Below, in pieces: positions 44,488 to 53,984 of a DNA stretch of 64,000 nt (the first letter of the stretch is position 1; each line of letters begins with the position of its first letter). The DNA is from Marinilabilia salmonicolor JCM 21150 (GTDB lineage Bacteria; Bacteroidota; Bacteroidia; Bacteroidales; Marinilabiliaceae). The notes below the pieces were generated by a model that was given only the letters and a program-made list of their open reading frames with translations, was not told the DNA's origin and searched no databases. The stretch is taken from positions 271,586 to 335,585 of the forward strand of contig NZ_AJKI01000031.1 of the NCBI RefSeq assembly GCF_000259075.1. The letters run 5' to 3'. The position numbers and the translations under genes were made by a program.

Positions 44488-46815
44488 TCACTCTACCAAT
44501 GAAAACTCCAGGTGATTGGATTCATCGGCAGAACTTGTTGCGATCCAAAGGTCAAACTCACCGGGTTCAGCCACCCACTCCATGTCAATGTTGTACATCT
44601 TCAGCATTTCTTCATCGATGGAAAATTCAACCGTTTTGGTCTCTCCTGCCTTGAGGTGTATTTTCTCAAACCCTTTAAGTTCTTTTACCGGTCGAACCAC
44701 AGACCCTACTCTGTCACGGAGGTACAATTGCACAACTTCTTCTCCATCCAAATCGCCTGTATTGGTAACCTCCACTGAAGCTGTTAAACTACTCCCCGAC
44801 TGAAACTTGTCAGAACTTATTTTAGCATTGGCATACTCAAAAGTAGTGTAGCTCAAACCATATCCAAACGGGAAAAGTGGTGTGTTGGGACTGTCAATAT
44901 AAGAGGACCGGTAATCGGCAGGGTGCTCTGCATCAAAAGGCCGTCCGGTATTTTTCATATTATAAAAAATAGGAATCTGCCCCACATTACGCGGAAAGGT
45001 CATTACCAGTTTGGCAGACGGATTGTAATCACCCGATAAAATATCAGCCACGGCATGTCCCGACATCATTCCCGGATACCAGGCTTCCACAATGGCATCC
45101 ACATTCTCTTCTTCCCAGGAGAGATCCAGAGGCCGGCCGTTAAACAGGACCAGAACGATTGGTTTGCCTGTTTTTTTCAACTCTTTGAGCAACTCACGCT
45201 GATTTCCGGGCAGTGTAATATCTGTGCGGCTGGCAGCCTCGCCTGACCAGTGGTAATTCTCGCCCATCGCCACCATTATCACATCGCTGTTGCGGGCAAC
45301 ATTCACTGCTTCGGCAAAACCTCTTCGATCAGGGACCTCGGTCACGGAAACTTTCTGAGTGCTGCGATCAATCAATGGCAACGTGGTTCCCTGCGCATAA
45401 GTAAATTCCACCCGGGAGCCGTCATATTTCTCCTCCAGTCCCTCCAGGAGTGTTACCGACTTATTGCGATCACCTTTAATGGCCCATTCTCCATTGAGAC
45501 TTTCGCGCTCTTTAACAAATGGCCCTATGAGCGCCACCCTTTTGGATGTGTTTTTATCCAACGGCAACACATTGCCTTCATTTTTCAGCAATACAATCGA
45601 TCGCTGAGCTGCTTCTCTGGCAGTTTTCAGGTGCTCAGGGTTCATCACAACTTCCTGCTGACGTTCAGCATCAAAGTATCTGAAAGGATCATCAAATAGC
45701 CCCAACAGAAATTTCATCTCCAGGATACGCGAAACCGCCACATCAATCTGTTCTTCAGAAACGTCGCCTTCCTCAACCAGTTCTTTCAGATGAGTCACAA
45801 AAGCTTCGCTGATCATATCCATATCGATGCCGGCATCAATGGCCAGTTCGGCAGCATGTTTCAGATCTTTGGCAAAACCATGTGCTACCATCTCCATAAT
45901 GGCTGTGTAGTCAGTGACCACCATTCCGCCAAAACCCCACCGATCGCGCAAAATCTCTTTAAAAAGATATTGATTACCCGTGCAGGGGACACCATTCAAA
46001 TCGTTAAAAGCGGTCATAAATGAAGCCACTCCTTCATCAACGGTTGCTTTGAAAGGAGGCAAAAATGTTTCATGGAGTTCACGTTCCGACATATCCACAG
46101 ATTGATAATCCCTCCCGGCCAAAGCAGCACCATACCCCACAAAATGTTTGCTGGTAGCCATCATGGTATTGGATTGGGACAGATCGGTGTAATCCTCAAT
46201 TCCCTGAAAACCAATGACCCGTGCACGGGCCACCTGGGTTGCCAGATACACATCTTCTCCGGCACCTTCCATCACACGGCCCCAGCGGGGATCGCGCCCT
46301 ATATCAATCATGGGAGCAAAATTCCAGGCTACACCCGAGGCAGTGGCCTCTTCGGCGGCAATTCGCGCACTTTTCTCCATCAACTCCAAATCCCAGGAGC
46401 AAGCCTCAGCCAAAGGAATGGGGAAAGTGGTCTCCAACCCGTGTATCACATCAGCAGCAAAAAGCATGGGTATTTTCAACCTTGAGTGTTTCAGGTTTTG
46501 TTCCTGCAACATTCGCAGATGATCGGCGCCAAAAACATTGAAGGTACTTCCAATCATTCCTTTCTTCAGATATTCTCCCGATTTGGTATCAGCAACCTCA
46601 CCTGTGGTGGCAAAGTTCCCGGAGTATTGATTCATCTGTCCGATTTTCTCTTCCAGCGTCATCAGATTCAATACCGAATCCACTTTTCTCTCAATAACGG
46701 GGTCGCCGCTGTAACTTTTCCAGTCTGGGGTCTTTCCGGCAATTCCAACCTCACTACAGGCACCCAAAGTCATCATAAACCCCAATACAACGATCAATAT
46801 TTTCGATTCCTTCAT
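44488..46815 (-). CDS. Glycoside hydrolase family 3 beta-glucosidase lipoprotein (BglX-like)
   Basis: A 775-residue enzyme with a lipobox LGAC (Cys20). The GH3 N-terminal barrel contains HGLETTFPIPLA, KHFVGYGAA and the nucleophile Asp302 in VVTDYTAIME. The GH3 C-terminal domain (about 415-640) and a fibronectin III-like domain (about 685-770, VEVTNTGDLDGEEVVQLYL) follow. This architecture matches BglX and the Bacteroides enzyme BT_3567, which I recall as acting on beta-1,2-linked glucooligosaccharides. Next to two GH144-type genes it would release glucose from sophoro-oligosaccharides. Confidence 0.93.
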   Translation of the reverse strand: MKESKILIVVLGFMMTLGACSEVGIAGKTPDWKSYSGDPVIERKVDSVLNLMTLEEKIGQMNQYSGNFATTGEVADTKSGEYLKKGMIGSTFNVFGADHLRMLQEQNLKHSRLKIPMLFAADVIHGLETTFPIPLAEACSWDLELMEKSARIAAEEATASGVAWNFAPMIDIGRDPRWGRVMEGAGEDVYLATQVARARVIGFQGIEDYTDLSQSNTMMATSKHFVGYGAALAGRDYQSVDMSERELHETFLPPFKATVDEGVASFMTAFNDLNGVPCTGNQYLFKEILRDRWGFGGMVVTDYTAIMEMVAHGFAKDLKHAAELAIDAGIDMDMISEAFVTHLKELVEEGDVSEEQIDVAVSRILEMKFLLGLFDDPFRYFDAERQQEVVMNPEHLKTAREAAQRSIVLLKNEGNVLPLDKNTSKRVALIGPFVKERESLNGEWAIKGDRNKSVTLLEGLEEKYDGSRVEFTYAQGTTLPLIDRSTQKVSVTEVPDRRGFAEAVNVARNSDVIMVAMGENYHWSGEAASRTDITLPGNQRELLKELKKTGKPIVLVLFNGRPLDLSWEEENVDAIVEAWYPGMMSGHAVADILSGDYNPSAKLVMTFPRNVGQIPIFYNMKNTGRPFDAEHPADYRSSYIDSPNTPLFPFGYGLSYTTFEYANAKISSDKFQSGSSLTASVEVTNTGDLDGEEVVQLYLRDRVGSVVRPVKELKGFEKIHLKAGETKTVEFSIDEEMLKMYNIDMEWVAEPGEFDLWIATSSADESNHLEFSLVE

Positions 46816-47026
46816 GATAAAAACTATTATTTCAGTTATACTTTCTTATATGCAATAGTCCGTTAAAATTTTTCAAAGCTCTGAAAATTAAAACTTAAAG
46901 ACTTAACGAATGCTCATTCATAAAATCCACAATGTCAATACTATACGATTTATCTTTCATCTTGATTGAGCTGCAAGTTGCCCTATATCAAAACATTATA
47001 GCATGCAATTACATTTTTTCTTATCA
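46816..47026. other. PUL spacer between GH144 and GH3 genes
   Basis: Together with the adjoining repeat this makes a 317-base break in the PUL. It is AT-rich, and I see no gene. It may contain a separate promoter for the GH3-GH43-sulfatase block, but no consensus -7 box is present. Confidence 0.35.
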
Positions 47027-47130
47027 GGCAAAACTTTCTTTAGAATAATGAAAGATGGCTTTTGGAGCCATATTTGTTCTTCTGCCTTCTGCCTCTTTAA
47101 CTTCTGCCTGATGGTCACTAGCTTCTAAAA
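47027..47130 (-). repeat. Interspersed repeat, family 3, copy 2
   Basis: The reverse complement shares with 28855-28946 the ordered blocks CTAGTGACC, CAGGCAGAAGTT, AGGCAGAAG, AAAAGCCATCTTTCA and AAAGAAAGT. It ends three bases before the GH144 gene stop. Confidence 0.5.
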
Positions 47131-47132
47131 AT

Positions 47133-48581
47133 CTATCGATCTATACTTATATGTGGACTAGTAAATCCAAGTTCTTTGAGGCCTTGTTGCACATCCTCCT
47201 CCTGCATGAAAAGCTCCCAGAGCAATCCGGTACGATGGTTTTCAATCATTACCGGGATGGGCCCCTGATCAATGGCGAGATAACGTTTGGGATACCATTC
47301 ATATTCCTCGCTGAAAGCATCATAAAATCCGTAAACGCCCCAGATTTCATCCCCCAGATCTTCGTAAAAATGACGGATAACCGACAGTACTTTCTCCGGA
47401 GCGTAGGGCATGGAAGACAAAGCTGCTGTGGGCGTTACAACTCCCAGATCGAAAGAAGGTCGATGACCTGCATAACCCGTCTGTTGCGAATTACCGCTTT
47501 CAGGCTTCTCATCAGATTGTCCCCGGACAAAGGCAGCTGCTCCCGGAACACTGTAACTGGAAGTAAGCCCCCAGGCATCTTCGCCATAACCGGCATAATT
47601 ATTTGGATTATTAATACAATGTTGTCGATTGATGAGTGTATGTGCCACATTGTTATCCCAATAATTGGCATACTGATCTGACAACCCTCTGGGATCGAGA
47701 CCCAGCCAGGAATAATGAGCCCAAAACAGGGGGCCTCCCTTTCGGGGATCTACGTGCTGCTTCAAAGGCAGGGTGTGACCAAAAGTAGTGTATTCACCTG
47801 AAATATCGCCGTTCATAGCCCATCCCTGATGGTAAACTTCCGGATCAACAGGATGGGTTGGCGATGATGCTGCGAGGATATACATCACCATGCATTCGTT
47901 GTAGCCGGTGACACCAAAATTCATCTTCCAGCCGTGGTTGGGCGACCAGTGCCAGTAAAGAATATCCTCTCCTCCTTTGGTGTACCAGTCCCACTCCACT
48001 TCACGCCACAACTGATCAATCTTTTGTGCCAGTTGCTGCTCATCCTCATTGCCATCAACAAAATACTGTTTCACTGCCAGCAATCCCTGAACCAGGAAAG
48101 CTGTTTCCACCAGGTCGCCCCCATCATCATATTGGGAGAAAGGCTTTACTTTCCCTGTTTCACCATTCAACCAATGTGGCCAGGCACCATGAAAACGATC
48201 GGCTTTTTCCAGAAAATCAATAATCTTTTGAAAGCGTTGAAAAGCTTCTTCACGGGTGATAAATCCCCGTTCCACACCCACCAGAATGGCCATCAAACCA
48301 AAACCACTACCTCCGGTGGTCACAATATGCTTGTCATCCTGAGGATAAATGTCATCCATATGCAGTCGTTCCCTTGCCAACCCAGAGTTAGGCTCAGCAC
48401 CCTCCCAGAAATATTGGAATGTCCGGTACTGCACAAGTGTAAGCAGTGAATCATCTGAGATTTCATGGTCATTTCCTGAAGGTGTATTTCCGTTTTTTTG
48501 CCTTCCGGAATTGCAGGCGGCAAGCAGCGTTAAAGAAAAAAAGACTGCCAGCTTCAAAAAAGATATAGCGGTAGTTCTCAT
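47133..48581 (-). CDS. GH144/glycoamylase-domain lipoprotein, short paralogue
   Basis: A 482-residue lipoprotein (lipobox LAAC, Cys23) with a single (alpha/alpha)6 domain of the glycoamylase/GH144 type at about 45-475. Motifs are ERGFITREEAFQRF, RFHGAWPHWLNGETG, YDDGGDLVETAFL, WYTKGGEDILYWHWSPNHGW and the late LAIDQGPIPVMIENHRTG. Characterised GH144 members are endo-beta-1,2-glucanases or related sophorose-releasing enzymes. It starts 4 bases after the stop of its larger paralogue, with which it shares most of these motifs, indicating tandem duplication. The exact mode (endo or exo) is unknown. Confidence 0.85.
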   Translation of the reverse strand: MRTTAISFLKLAVFFSLTLLAACNSGRQKNGNTPSGNDHEISDDSLLTLVQYRTFQYFWEGAEPNSGLARERLHMDDIYPQDDKHIVTTGGSGFGLMAILVGVERGFITREEAFQRFQKIIDFLEKADRFHGAWPHWLNGETGKVKPFSQYDDGGDLVETAFLVQGLLAVKQYFVDGNEDEQQLAQKIDQLWREVEWDWYTKGGEDILYWHWSPNHGWKMNFGVTGYNECMVMYILAASSPTHPVDPEVYHQGWAMNGDISGEYTTFGHTLPLKQHVDPRKGGPLFWAHYSWLGLDPRGLSDQYANYWDNNVAHTLINRQHCINNPNNYAGYGEDAWGLTSSYSVPGAAAFVRGQSDEKPESGNSQQTGYAGHRPSFDLGVVTPTAALSSMPYAPEKVLSVIRHFYEDLGDEIWGVYGFYDAFSEEYEWYPKRYLAIDQGPIPVMIENHRTGLLWELFMQEEDVQQGLKELGFTSPHISIDR

Positions 48582-48585
48582 AAGA

Positions 48586-50559
48586 TTAATAATTAAAACC
48601 TAATTTCGACAGCCCGGCCTGAACTTCGGGAGATGACATCAGCAAATCCCAAATCAGCCCGGTACGGTAATTCTCAATCATCACAACGATTGGCCCCTGG
48701 TCAATGGCCAGGTAGGAGTTTGCAGTCCACTCTTCCGTAACATTGATCGCATCATAAAATCCATATTCACCCCAAAGGCGGTCTCCTAACTGGTAATAAA
48801 AGAACCGGATGGCAGCCATCGATTCGTCAGGTGTAAACGGAATGGACGAAATGGCAGCCGTCGGAGTTATCACGCCCAAATCATTAGTTGGTGAATGAGC
48901 AGAATACCCTTCATGATTGTCGCTGGCGGTTAGCCCCCAACACTCCTCACTATAGCCAACATAGTTGTTGGGATTACTCACACAATGAGCCCGATTAATG
49001 AGCGTATGATTGCGGTTTTGCTCCCAATAATTGGCATACTGATCGGAAAGGTTCCGCGGATCAATCCCCAGAAATGAGTAATGGGCAAAAAACAATGGGC
49101 CTCCGTAATCATATCCCACAGGAAGATTAATCCCGTAAAACTCTTTCCCGTTGACGATGCCACCGTTACGCCCCCACCCCTCATGATATACATCAGCAGA
49201 AACCGGGTGAGTATCAGATGAAGCTGCCATAACGTAAGTGATCAGAGCTTCATTGTATCCCTGGATTTTCATATCCATTTCCCAACCGTGACTTGGCGAC
49301 CAGTGCCAGTAAAGTACATTTTGTCCATCCCGGGTGTACCAGTCCCATTCAATGGTCTCCACCAACTGATTTATTCTGGTGATCAGAGAGTTCTCATCCG
49401 GATCGGTTGCATTCAGATACTGACGGGCAGCCAGAAGTCCGGCAGCCATAAAGGAGGTCTCCACCAAATCACCCCCATCATCATAAGTACTGAAGGGTTG
49501 AACTTCACCTGTTGTGCCGTTCAGCCAGTGTGGCCAAACGCCATGAAACCGGTCGGCAGATGCCAGAAAATCAACAATTTTGTGCAACCGGATAACACCC
49601 TGTTCGCGGGTTATAAAACCGCGTTCCATACCGATAATCAGCGCCATAACACCGAAGCCGGAGCCACCTGTTGTGACAATCTCCCCTGAGGTATCCCGCT
49701 CCCTGGCCATTCCGCTAGCGGGATGCGCAAAATCCCAGAAATACCGAAATGTTTGCTGCTGAATTTTAGTCAGTAGTTCTGCATCAGAAATCTGAGGGAA
49801 TTTAGGGGTGGAATCCAATTGGGTATAAAATTCCAGATCCAAACCTTCAAAAGGCCGGCCAATGCGGTTTTCAATATTTGAAGAAACAGTCAACCGAAAT
49901 TTTTCGTAGTCATCCAGCGTTTGATCGGGAGAAAGAGAAATGGCTTGGTCATCAATCTGACTTAAAGAAAATCCTACCGGAGAGCCATTGTTTCTTAACA
50001 AAGTATAACCGGAAAGATCATCAGATGAAATGGACCCATTAAAATAAAAATCGATTTGCGGATTTCGATCAATGTCTTTAATTCGATCTGAAGGATCAAC
50101 TTTCGCACCATTGATTTTGATGATTTCCAAAACCAAAGGAGTGATAAATGTGGTAAAATTGTAAACCTGTTCCTCAAAAGATTCATTATTTACCCCTTTG
50201 AGAGAACCAGAAATACTGAGGGTGTAACTACTATTTTCAGCCAAAACAGGGTGACTAATGCTAAAGAGCTTATCCTCATTTACCGAAGAAAAGGTCAAGT
50301 CAACTAACTGACCATCGGCACCTGACAAAGCAATACTCTTCGCTGCCTCAGCAGGTGCCACCGAATGGCTAAACCTTATTTCTATTGGCTCATCAATCAC
50401 AACATCCTGATTGTCTCCTGAAGAAGAAAGAACCTGTTCTCCAACCCGCACATAAGTCACTGTAAGATTCTCCGGTTTATCTTCAGATTCCGGTTCATCA
50501 TCTTTACAGGACTGAAAAAACAGCAGGCCCGATAACAAAAGCAACAAAAAGTAACGCAT
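48586..50559 (-). CDS. GH144/glycoamylase-domain lipoprotein with N-terminal Ig-like domains
   Basis: A 657-residue lipoprotein (lipobox FQSC, Cys18). Residues about 30-260 hold two SbsA/Big_5-like Ig domains (DEPIEIRFSHSVAPAEAAKS and NPQIDFYFNGSISSDDLSG). These probably act as a spacer or sugar-binding arm at the cell surface. The GH144-type catalytic domain follows (about 270-655), with ERGFITREQG, DRFHGVWPHWLNGTTG, YDDGGDLVETSFM, VLYWHWSPSHGW and LAIDQGPIVVMIENYRTG. It is probably the surface enzyme of the pair, with the shorter one acting downstream. It is co-transcribed with susCD. Confidence 0.86.
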   Translation of the reverse strand: MRYFLLLLLSGLLFFQSCKDDEPESEDKPENLTVTYVRVGEQVLSSSGDNQDVVIDEPIEIRFSHSVAPAEAAKSIALSGADGQLVDLTFSSVNEDKLFSISHPVLAENSSYTLSISGSLKGVNNESFEEQVYNFTTFITPLVLEIIKINGAKVDPSDRIKDIDRNPQIDFYFNGSISSDDLSGYTLLRNNGSPVGFSLSQIDDQAISLSPDQTLDDYEKFRLTVSSNIENRIGRPFEGLDLEFYTQLDSTPKFPQISDAELLTKIQQQTFRYFWDFAHPASGMARERDTSGEIVTTGGSGFGVMALIIGMERGFITREQGVIRLHKIVDFLASADRFHGVWPHWLNGTTGEVQPFSTYDDGGDLVETSFMAAGLLAARQYLNATDPDENSLITRINQLVETIEWDWYTRDGQNVLYWHWSPSHGWEMDMKIQGYNEALITYVMAASSDTHPVSADVYHEGWGRNGGIVNGKEFYGINLPVGYDYGGPLFFAHYSFLGIDPRNLSDQYANYWEQNRNHTLINRAHCVSNPNNYVGYSEECWGLTASDNHEGYSAHSPTNDLGVITPTAAISSIPFTPDESMAAIRFFYYQLGDRLWGEYGFYDAINVTEEWTANSYLAIDQGPIVVMIENYRTGLIWDLLMSSPEVQAGLSKLGFNY

Positions 50560-50610
50560 ATCAAATAAACTAATGACAGTCCGGTATTACTTTTACCTAA
50601 AAGTAGATGA

Positions 50611-50638
50611 TGGCCCACCGGAAACTTCCGGCGGGCCA
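50611..50638 (-). promoter_or_regulatory. Strong intra-operon hairpin
   Basis: TGGCCCACCGGAA pairs with TTCCGGCGGGCCA, 13 base pairs with one G-T mismatch, in the 104-base gap between the LamG-like lipoprotein and the GH144 gene. There is no long T-run, so it is more likely to stabilise the susCD-side mRNA or attenuate than to terminate fully. Confidence 0.55.
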
Positions 50639-50663
50639 ACAAAGGTTTTATCGGTTGTGTAAT

Positions 50664-52400
50664 CTACAAAGCATCATTCATCAGAGACTCCACCTCTTCT
50701 GCGGTGAGTGCCTTATCAAAGAGGTAGAGCTCATCCATATAACTCAAATCCGAAAGATGATCCCATCCTGCAAAACGCGGGGCTCCTGACATTATAGACA
50801 TGATATCGCAACCTGTCCAGTCGATGGGGCTGGAATCAACCGCCATAGCCTCTACTCCATTAATATAGATTACCGTCTGGCTTTCAGAGATAGTAAAAGC
50901 AAGATGTACCCATTCATTTAGAGTAGGATCAATCGTACCTCCGTCATTCCAGACTTCGCCATCTCCGGTACCGATGTTCAACTTAAACCGCTGCTCTGTT
51001 TCACTTCCTTCACGTAAGAACCGAAAGCCGGAAGTTCGAAGGTTCTGAGCATCCGGATTATCAGGATCTTCAGGCCCTGCCACAAGGATTCCTGCGCGAG
51101 CAGCCTCGGTATTTGACTTGTACCAGAAAGCTGCGCTGAACTCTCCGGAAGTCAGCCCCTCTGTCGGGTAAGTAAGATAGGAATCAGTAGCACCTGCGTA
51201 AGCGTTTATGCCCGCAACACTTTCGCCTGCAAAGCCGGGTGTCCCGATTTCGGTGGCCATCGTTTCACTGATTTTCTCCTCATAAGTACCATCAAACGGC
51301 ATATAAAACATTTCATTCTCGTATTGCGGCTCATAGGGAGGTACTTCTCCCTCATCAGCCATTACAGCATGTAGTTCTTCCTGAGAAAGAGCCCTGTTGA
51401 AAAGACGCAACTCATCATACAAACTTTCATCTGAATTATGCCCCCAGTAACTAAAATTAGGTGCTCCGGAGGCGATGGAAATACCTTCACATCCTGTCCA
51501 GTCGATGATACCACCATCGGTAGAATTTACCGGTTCTCCGTTGAAATAGATGATGGTGGAAGCTTCAGAAACCGTAAATGCGATGTGTATCCATTGATCT
51601 GCGGATGCATCAATCACATCTCCGTCGTTCCAGATTTCGCCACTTCCGGTTCCCACATTCAGCTTAAACCGTTGAGAGGCAGCATCTCCTTCACGGAAGA
51701 AGCGCAAACCTTTCGTGCGGTCTTCTCCTTCGGGACTGATGGAAATCACACCGGCATTGCCCGGCACTGGATTCACTTTGTACCAGAAAGCAGCAGTAAA
51801 AGCACCTGTATTTAAAATATCAACAGGATAAGAGACATAAGAATTTTCAGCGCCCTGATAAGCTTTGAGAGATATTCCGTCATCAACAAACCCGGGGTCT
51901 CCAACTTTGGTGCCCATCTCCTGAGATATGAGCTCCATCAGATCACCATTGAATGGCATATAGAAAATTTCACCATCAAATTTAGGTTCATAAGGAGGTA
52001 CCTTTTCAAAGGTTACCGACAGGTTTGTACTCTTACCGTCTAAATCTGTCGCGGTAATTTGAAGTGTATGTTCACCATTTGCCAACCCTTCATAAGTCAG
52101 CTCATGGAGAAACCTGCGGTAATCAATAAAATCACTGAAAGTGCCGATTTCAGTCCCATCAAGTACAACTTTTATCGTGCCGATTTCGATATCATCGGTG
52201 ACTTCAAAATCAATAACAATAGTGGTTTCCGCTTCAGTAACCTGAATACGGGTGCCCTCTTTGGGATAATTGAGGGTAATCTGCGGAGCTGTTTCATCGG
52301 CTCCGGGTTCAACGCGTGAAATGGAATCAATGCCCTCTTCACAAGATGCAGCAAAAAGAAGCAGCATTGAAAAAACCAATATATTCTTTAAAACCTTCAT
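50664..52400 (-). CDS. Surface lipoprotein with tandem LamG-like modules (likely glycan-binding)
   Basis: A 578-residue lipoprotein (lipobox AASC, Cys20). An Ig-like domain covers about 35-135 (ITATDLDGKSTNLSVTFEKV). Two concanavalin/LamG-like modules follow at about 140-350 and 358-576. The two are clear duplicates: each runs from FYMPF through AAFWYK, QRFKLN, GTG(S/D)GE(I/V)WNDG, VIYFNG or VIYING and DWTGC to a final ELRLFNRAL or ELYLFDKAL. It sits right after susD, where surface glycan-binding proteins are usually encoded, so that is the inferred role. No catalytic motif is seen. Confidence 0.8.
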   Translation of the reverse strand: MKVLKNILVFSMLLLFAASCEEGIDSISRVEPGADETAPQITLNYPKEGTRIQVTEAETTIVIDFEVTDDIEIGTIKVVLDGTEIGTFSDFIDYRRFLHELTYEGLANGEHTLQITATDLDGKSTNLSVTFEKVPPYEPKFDGEIFYMPFNGDLMELISQEMGTKVGDPGFVDDGISLKAYQGAENSYVSYPVDILNTGAFTAAFWYKVNPVPGNAGVISISPEGEDRTKGLRFFREGDAASQRFKLNVGTGSGEIWNDGDVIDASADQWIHIAFTVSEASTIIYFNGEPVNSTDGGIIDWTGCEGISIASGAPNFSYWGHNSDESLYDELRLFNRALSQEELHAVMADEGEVPPYEPQYENEMFYMPFDGTYEEKISETMATEIGTPGFAGESVAGINAYAGATDSYLTYPTEGLTSGEFSAAFWYKSNTEAARAGILVAGPEDPDNPDAQNLRTSGFRFLREGSETEQRFKLNIGTGDGEVWNDGGTIDPTLNEWVHLAFTISESQTVIYINGVEAMAVDSSPIDWTGCDIMSIMSGAPRFAGWDHLSDLSYMDELYLFDKALTAEEVESLMNDAL

Positions 52401-52430
52401 GAGATTGTCTTTTTATAATTTGAAAAACAA

Positions 52431-53966
52431 TTATTCTGCGTCTTCTCCCAAAACAGGCAGCAGATCAACCTGGGCCTGCGGATAAGGCAGATATTCTTTG
52501 TCGGCTGTAAACTGACGCCCGTCGTAACTCAATGCATTGTAGTTATCGATGCGGATCATATCGTAGTAACGAATTCCCAGTTCCATGGCCAGTTCGGCAA
52601 ATTTCTCATCCATCACCTGCTGAGTGTTCACACCACTAAGCGGGGACAAACCGGCACGATCACGCACCTCGTTTACCGCCTCATCTGCAGTCATAACTGA
52701 ACTACTAGCACCTCTGGTAAGGGCCTCAGCATGCATCAATAAAATCTCAGCATAACGGGTGATGATATAATTCTTATTGGTTCCATAGGCTGTTCTACCT
52801 TCTGTCAGCTGATTGGAAGGCAGATAGTGCTTTCCACTGGAAAACAGCCCACGGGGAAAGTCGTTGATCACATCGCCCGAGGGAGTAGTGTTTGAAATCC
52901 ATTCGGGAAGTTCAGCGTACTCCGGATCCTCCTGAATTTCAGCAATTCCCCGGTTGGTAAAAAGCACACTGGTCTCCAGTCGAAGTTGTTCCCCTCTGTC
53001 CAGCATAAACTTAATCCATTTCAGACTGGGTTCGAAGAATCCCCAGCCACCTCCGGCACCTTCTACAGCGGGTGTCCAGTTTTGAGGACCGTAAAATTCA
53101 AACAAATGACTAATATTATCACCTGATCCCTGTCCGAAATCGGAGTATTGCAACTCAAGCAGGTTCTCATCATTCAATTTCCCCGGAACTTTAAATAAAT
53201 TATAATAATCGGGTTCCAACGAGAATAACCCTGAAGAAATAATTGCTCCGGTAGCATCCGCTACACCCTGGTAGTTTTCCATTTCCAGGTGAGCCATTGC
53301 TTTTAGCGCTAAAGCTGTGTAACGTGTCACACCTCCAGGTATATCAGTCCGCTCATTGGGACGCATGTCGGGCAGATTTGGAATAGCCTCATCCATCTGA
53401 TTCGAAATATGTTGCATCACCTCAGTTTTGGGAGAGGGTGCCAACGTGTAAAGCTGAGCCGGATCAGAACTTTCTGTAATAAAGACATCTCCCCACATCC
53501 TGGACAGTTGAAGCATCAGCCATGCACGAAGCACTTTGGCTTCTGCGATATACTGATCCCCACGCGAAGCAGATGCACCATTGGCAATGTAGAGTTCCAC
53601 CTGTTCCATGGCAGAGTGGGCAGTGAAGATATCTTTGTACATATTTTGCCACACCGAGTTGAACATCCAGAAATTCTGATTGTAATTAAAATCATCCGTG
53701 TTCGCATAATCCTGTTGATCACCTTCACCTCCGTGATTCACATCATCACCACGTACTGCAAGCAAAGGAATATCCTCCCAGCCCCTTTGGTAGAAATCTG
53801 CATAAGCTCCCATAAGCGGCAACACCATATTTTCAGATATGGTATAATCTGTCTCTTCGGTGAAAGCCCGGTTTTCTGCAGGCTCATCAAGCAGGTCGTG
53901 GCATGCCGTAGCAAACAACATTCCTGCAACCGAAAAAGTGAATAAAATATATTTAACTGGTTTCAT
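52431..53966 (-). CDS. SusD/RagB-family nutrient-binding outer membrane lipoprotein
   Basis: The surface lid of a SusCD glycan importer. I place the start at the ATG at 53966 (MKPVKYILF), giving 511 residues; the ORF extends two codons to a TTG. The lipobox is ATAC, with the lipidated Cys22 followed by HDLLDEPAENR. The body has the TPR-like helices of SusD (YIAEAKVLRAWLMLQLSRMWG). The family C-terminus covers YAEILLMHAEAL, AVNEVRDRAGLSPL and ELGIRYYDMIRID. It lies 18 bases downstream of susC. Confidence 0.95.
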   Translation of the reverse strand: MKPVKYILFTFSVAGMLFATACHDLLDEPAENRAFTEETDYTISENMVLPLMGAYADFYQRGWEDIPLLAVRGDDVNHGGEGDQQDYANTDDFNYNQNFWMFNSVWQNMYKDIFTAHSAMEQVELYIANGASASRGDQYIAEAKVLRAWLMLQLSRMWGDVFITESSDPAQLYTLAPSPKTEVMQHISNQMDEAIPNLPDMRPNERTDIPGGVTRYTALALKAMAHLEMENYQGVADATGAIISSGLFSLEPDYYNLFKVPGKLNDENLLELQYSDFGQGSGDNISHLFEFYGPQNWTPAVEGAGGGWGFFEPSLKWIKFMLDRGEQLRLETSVLFTNRGIAEIQEDPEYAELPEWISNTTPSGDVINDFPRGLFSSGKHYLPSNQLTEGRTAYGTNKNYIITRYAEILLMHAEALTRGASSSVMTADEAVNEVRDRAGLSPLSGVNTQQVMDEKFAELAMELGIRYYDMIRIDNYNALSYDGRQFTADKEYLPYPQAQVDLLPVLGEDAE

Positions 53967-53984
53967 AATCAATGCGTTTTGAGA

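Noticed and set aside
45250..45699. 149-codon + strand ORF inside the GH3 gene
   Set aside because: The GH3 reading frame is complete with catalytic motifs, so this frame is a shadow.
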